From: Helicobacteraceae bacterium
GTDB taxonomy: Bacteria > Campylobacterota > Campylobacteria > Campylobacterales > Sulfurimonadaceae
Direction: 5' to 3'
Assembly (NCBI GenBank): GCA_030642185.1
Contig: DAOWOG010000135.1
Location: forward strand, 1 to 5,135
DNA: 5,135 nucleotides
Part shown: piece after piece, positions 4,977 to 5,135 of the stretch
How the letters are laid out: each line of letters starts with the position of its first letter
Position numbering within the stretch: the stretch's first letter is position 1
Notes under the pieces: generated by a model
The model's input: the letters and a program-made list of their open reading frames with translations, nothing else
What the model was told of the DNA's origin: nothing
Database searches by the model: none
Made by a program: the position numbers and the translations under genes

Positions 4977-4984
4977 CGGCGAAC
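4943..4984 (-). terminator. Two-tier stem-loop directly after groEL
   Basis: Immediately after the groEL stop, minus-strand GTTCGCC (4984-4978) pairs with GGCGAAC (4949-4943), enclosing the repeat's perfect 9-bp stem with its 4-nt loop. That gives 7 + 9 bp with a small asymmetric internal loop. It has no T-tract after the outer stem (GAAACCG follows), so it may act as an mRNA 3'-end stabiliser or processing site rather than a classical intrinsic terminator. The inner stem alone does end in TTT. Confidence 0.55.
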
Positions 4985-5135
4985 TCACATCATACCCGGC
5001 ATACCGCCCATTCCACCCATATCAGGTGCAGGCATTGCCAGCTTCTCTTCAGGGATTTCATGGATCGTTGCTTCTGTCGTCAGCAGGAGGCTTGAAACAG
5101 AAACAGCGTTAGTCAGAGCAACACGCTCCACTTTA
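4985..5135 (-). CDS. groEL: Chaperonin GroEL, C-terminal end (5' part outside window)
   Basis: This is the final 49 codons plus TGA of the 60-kDa chaperonin, which forms the double-ring ATP-driven folding chamber with GroES in the cytosol. The visible part reads [20 protein letters not shown], then [17 protein letters not shown] and the flexible tail [12 protein letters not shown]. These match the conserved RVAL.NA.SV..LLLTTEA segment of the equatorial domain and the Gly-Met-rich tail that projects into the ring cavity. The frame is intact to the window edge. groES is expected upstream of groEL, beyond 5135. The gene points toward the repeat pair and the small-gene operon on the same strand, so read-through from groEL into them is possible unless the stem-loop at 4943-4984 stops it. 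Confidence 0.97.
   Translation of the reverse strand, partial: KVERVALTNAVSVSSLLLTTEATIHEIPEEKLAMPAPDMGGMGGMPGMM

Overview
The window looks like chromosomal DNA of a Campylobacterota (epsilonproteobacterial) species, probably a Sulfurovum/Sulfurimonas-type organism. This rests on overall protein flavour, the very short ExbB/ExbD proteins, the tightly packed mixed-function operon and the GroEL C-terminus; it is inference, not a database match.

Region 1 (1-4145, + strand) is one continuous gene train. In order it holds the 3' end of a phosphomannomutase/phosphoglucomutase, a dihydroorotase (pyrC), an OmpR-type response regulator, a small two-TM histidine kinase, exbB, exbD and a CXXC glutaredoxin-like protein. 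Most junctions overlap by 1-41 nt and the largest gap is 29 nt, so a single transcript is likely. Sugar-phosphate and pyrimidine metabolism are thus joined to a signalling pair, an envelope proton-driven motor and a thiol-redox protein. No tonB is present.

Region 2 (4142-4682, - strand) runs convergently. It contains three very small genes (58, 33 and 79-81 codons), each predicted to encode a membrane protein. Two are under 60 codons. The leading gene has an extended -10-like promoter inside a perfect dyad. The last gene's stop codon overlaps the glutaredoxin stop codon within one TTAA. No function is recognised.

Region 3 (4683-4984) has no credible gene. It carries two tandem 88-bp non-coding repeat copies (period 92 bp), each with a perfect 9-bp stem hairpin. 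The copy nearest groEL gains a second 7-bp stem from flanking sequence, forming a long stem-loop right after the groEL stop.

Region 4 (4985-5135, - strand) is the 3' end of groEL, with the characteristic Gly-Met-rich tail.

The most novel-looking parts are the cluster of miniature membrane-protein genes and the tandem structured repeats between it and groEL. Both are described as observations, without an assigned function.
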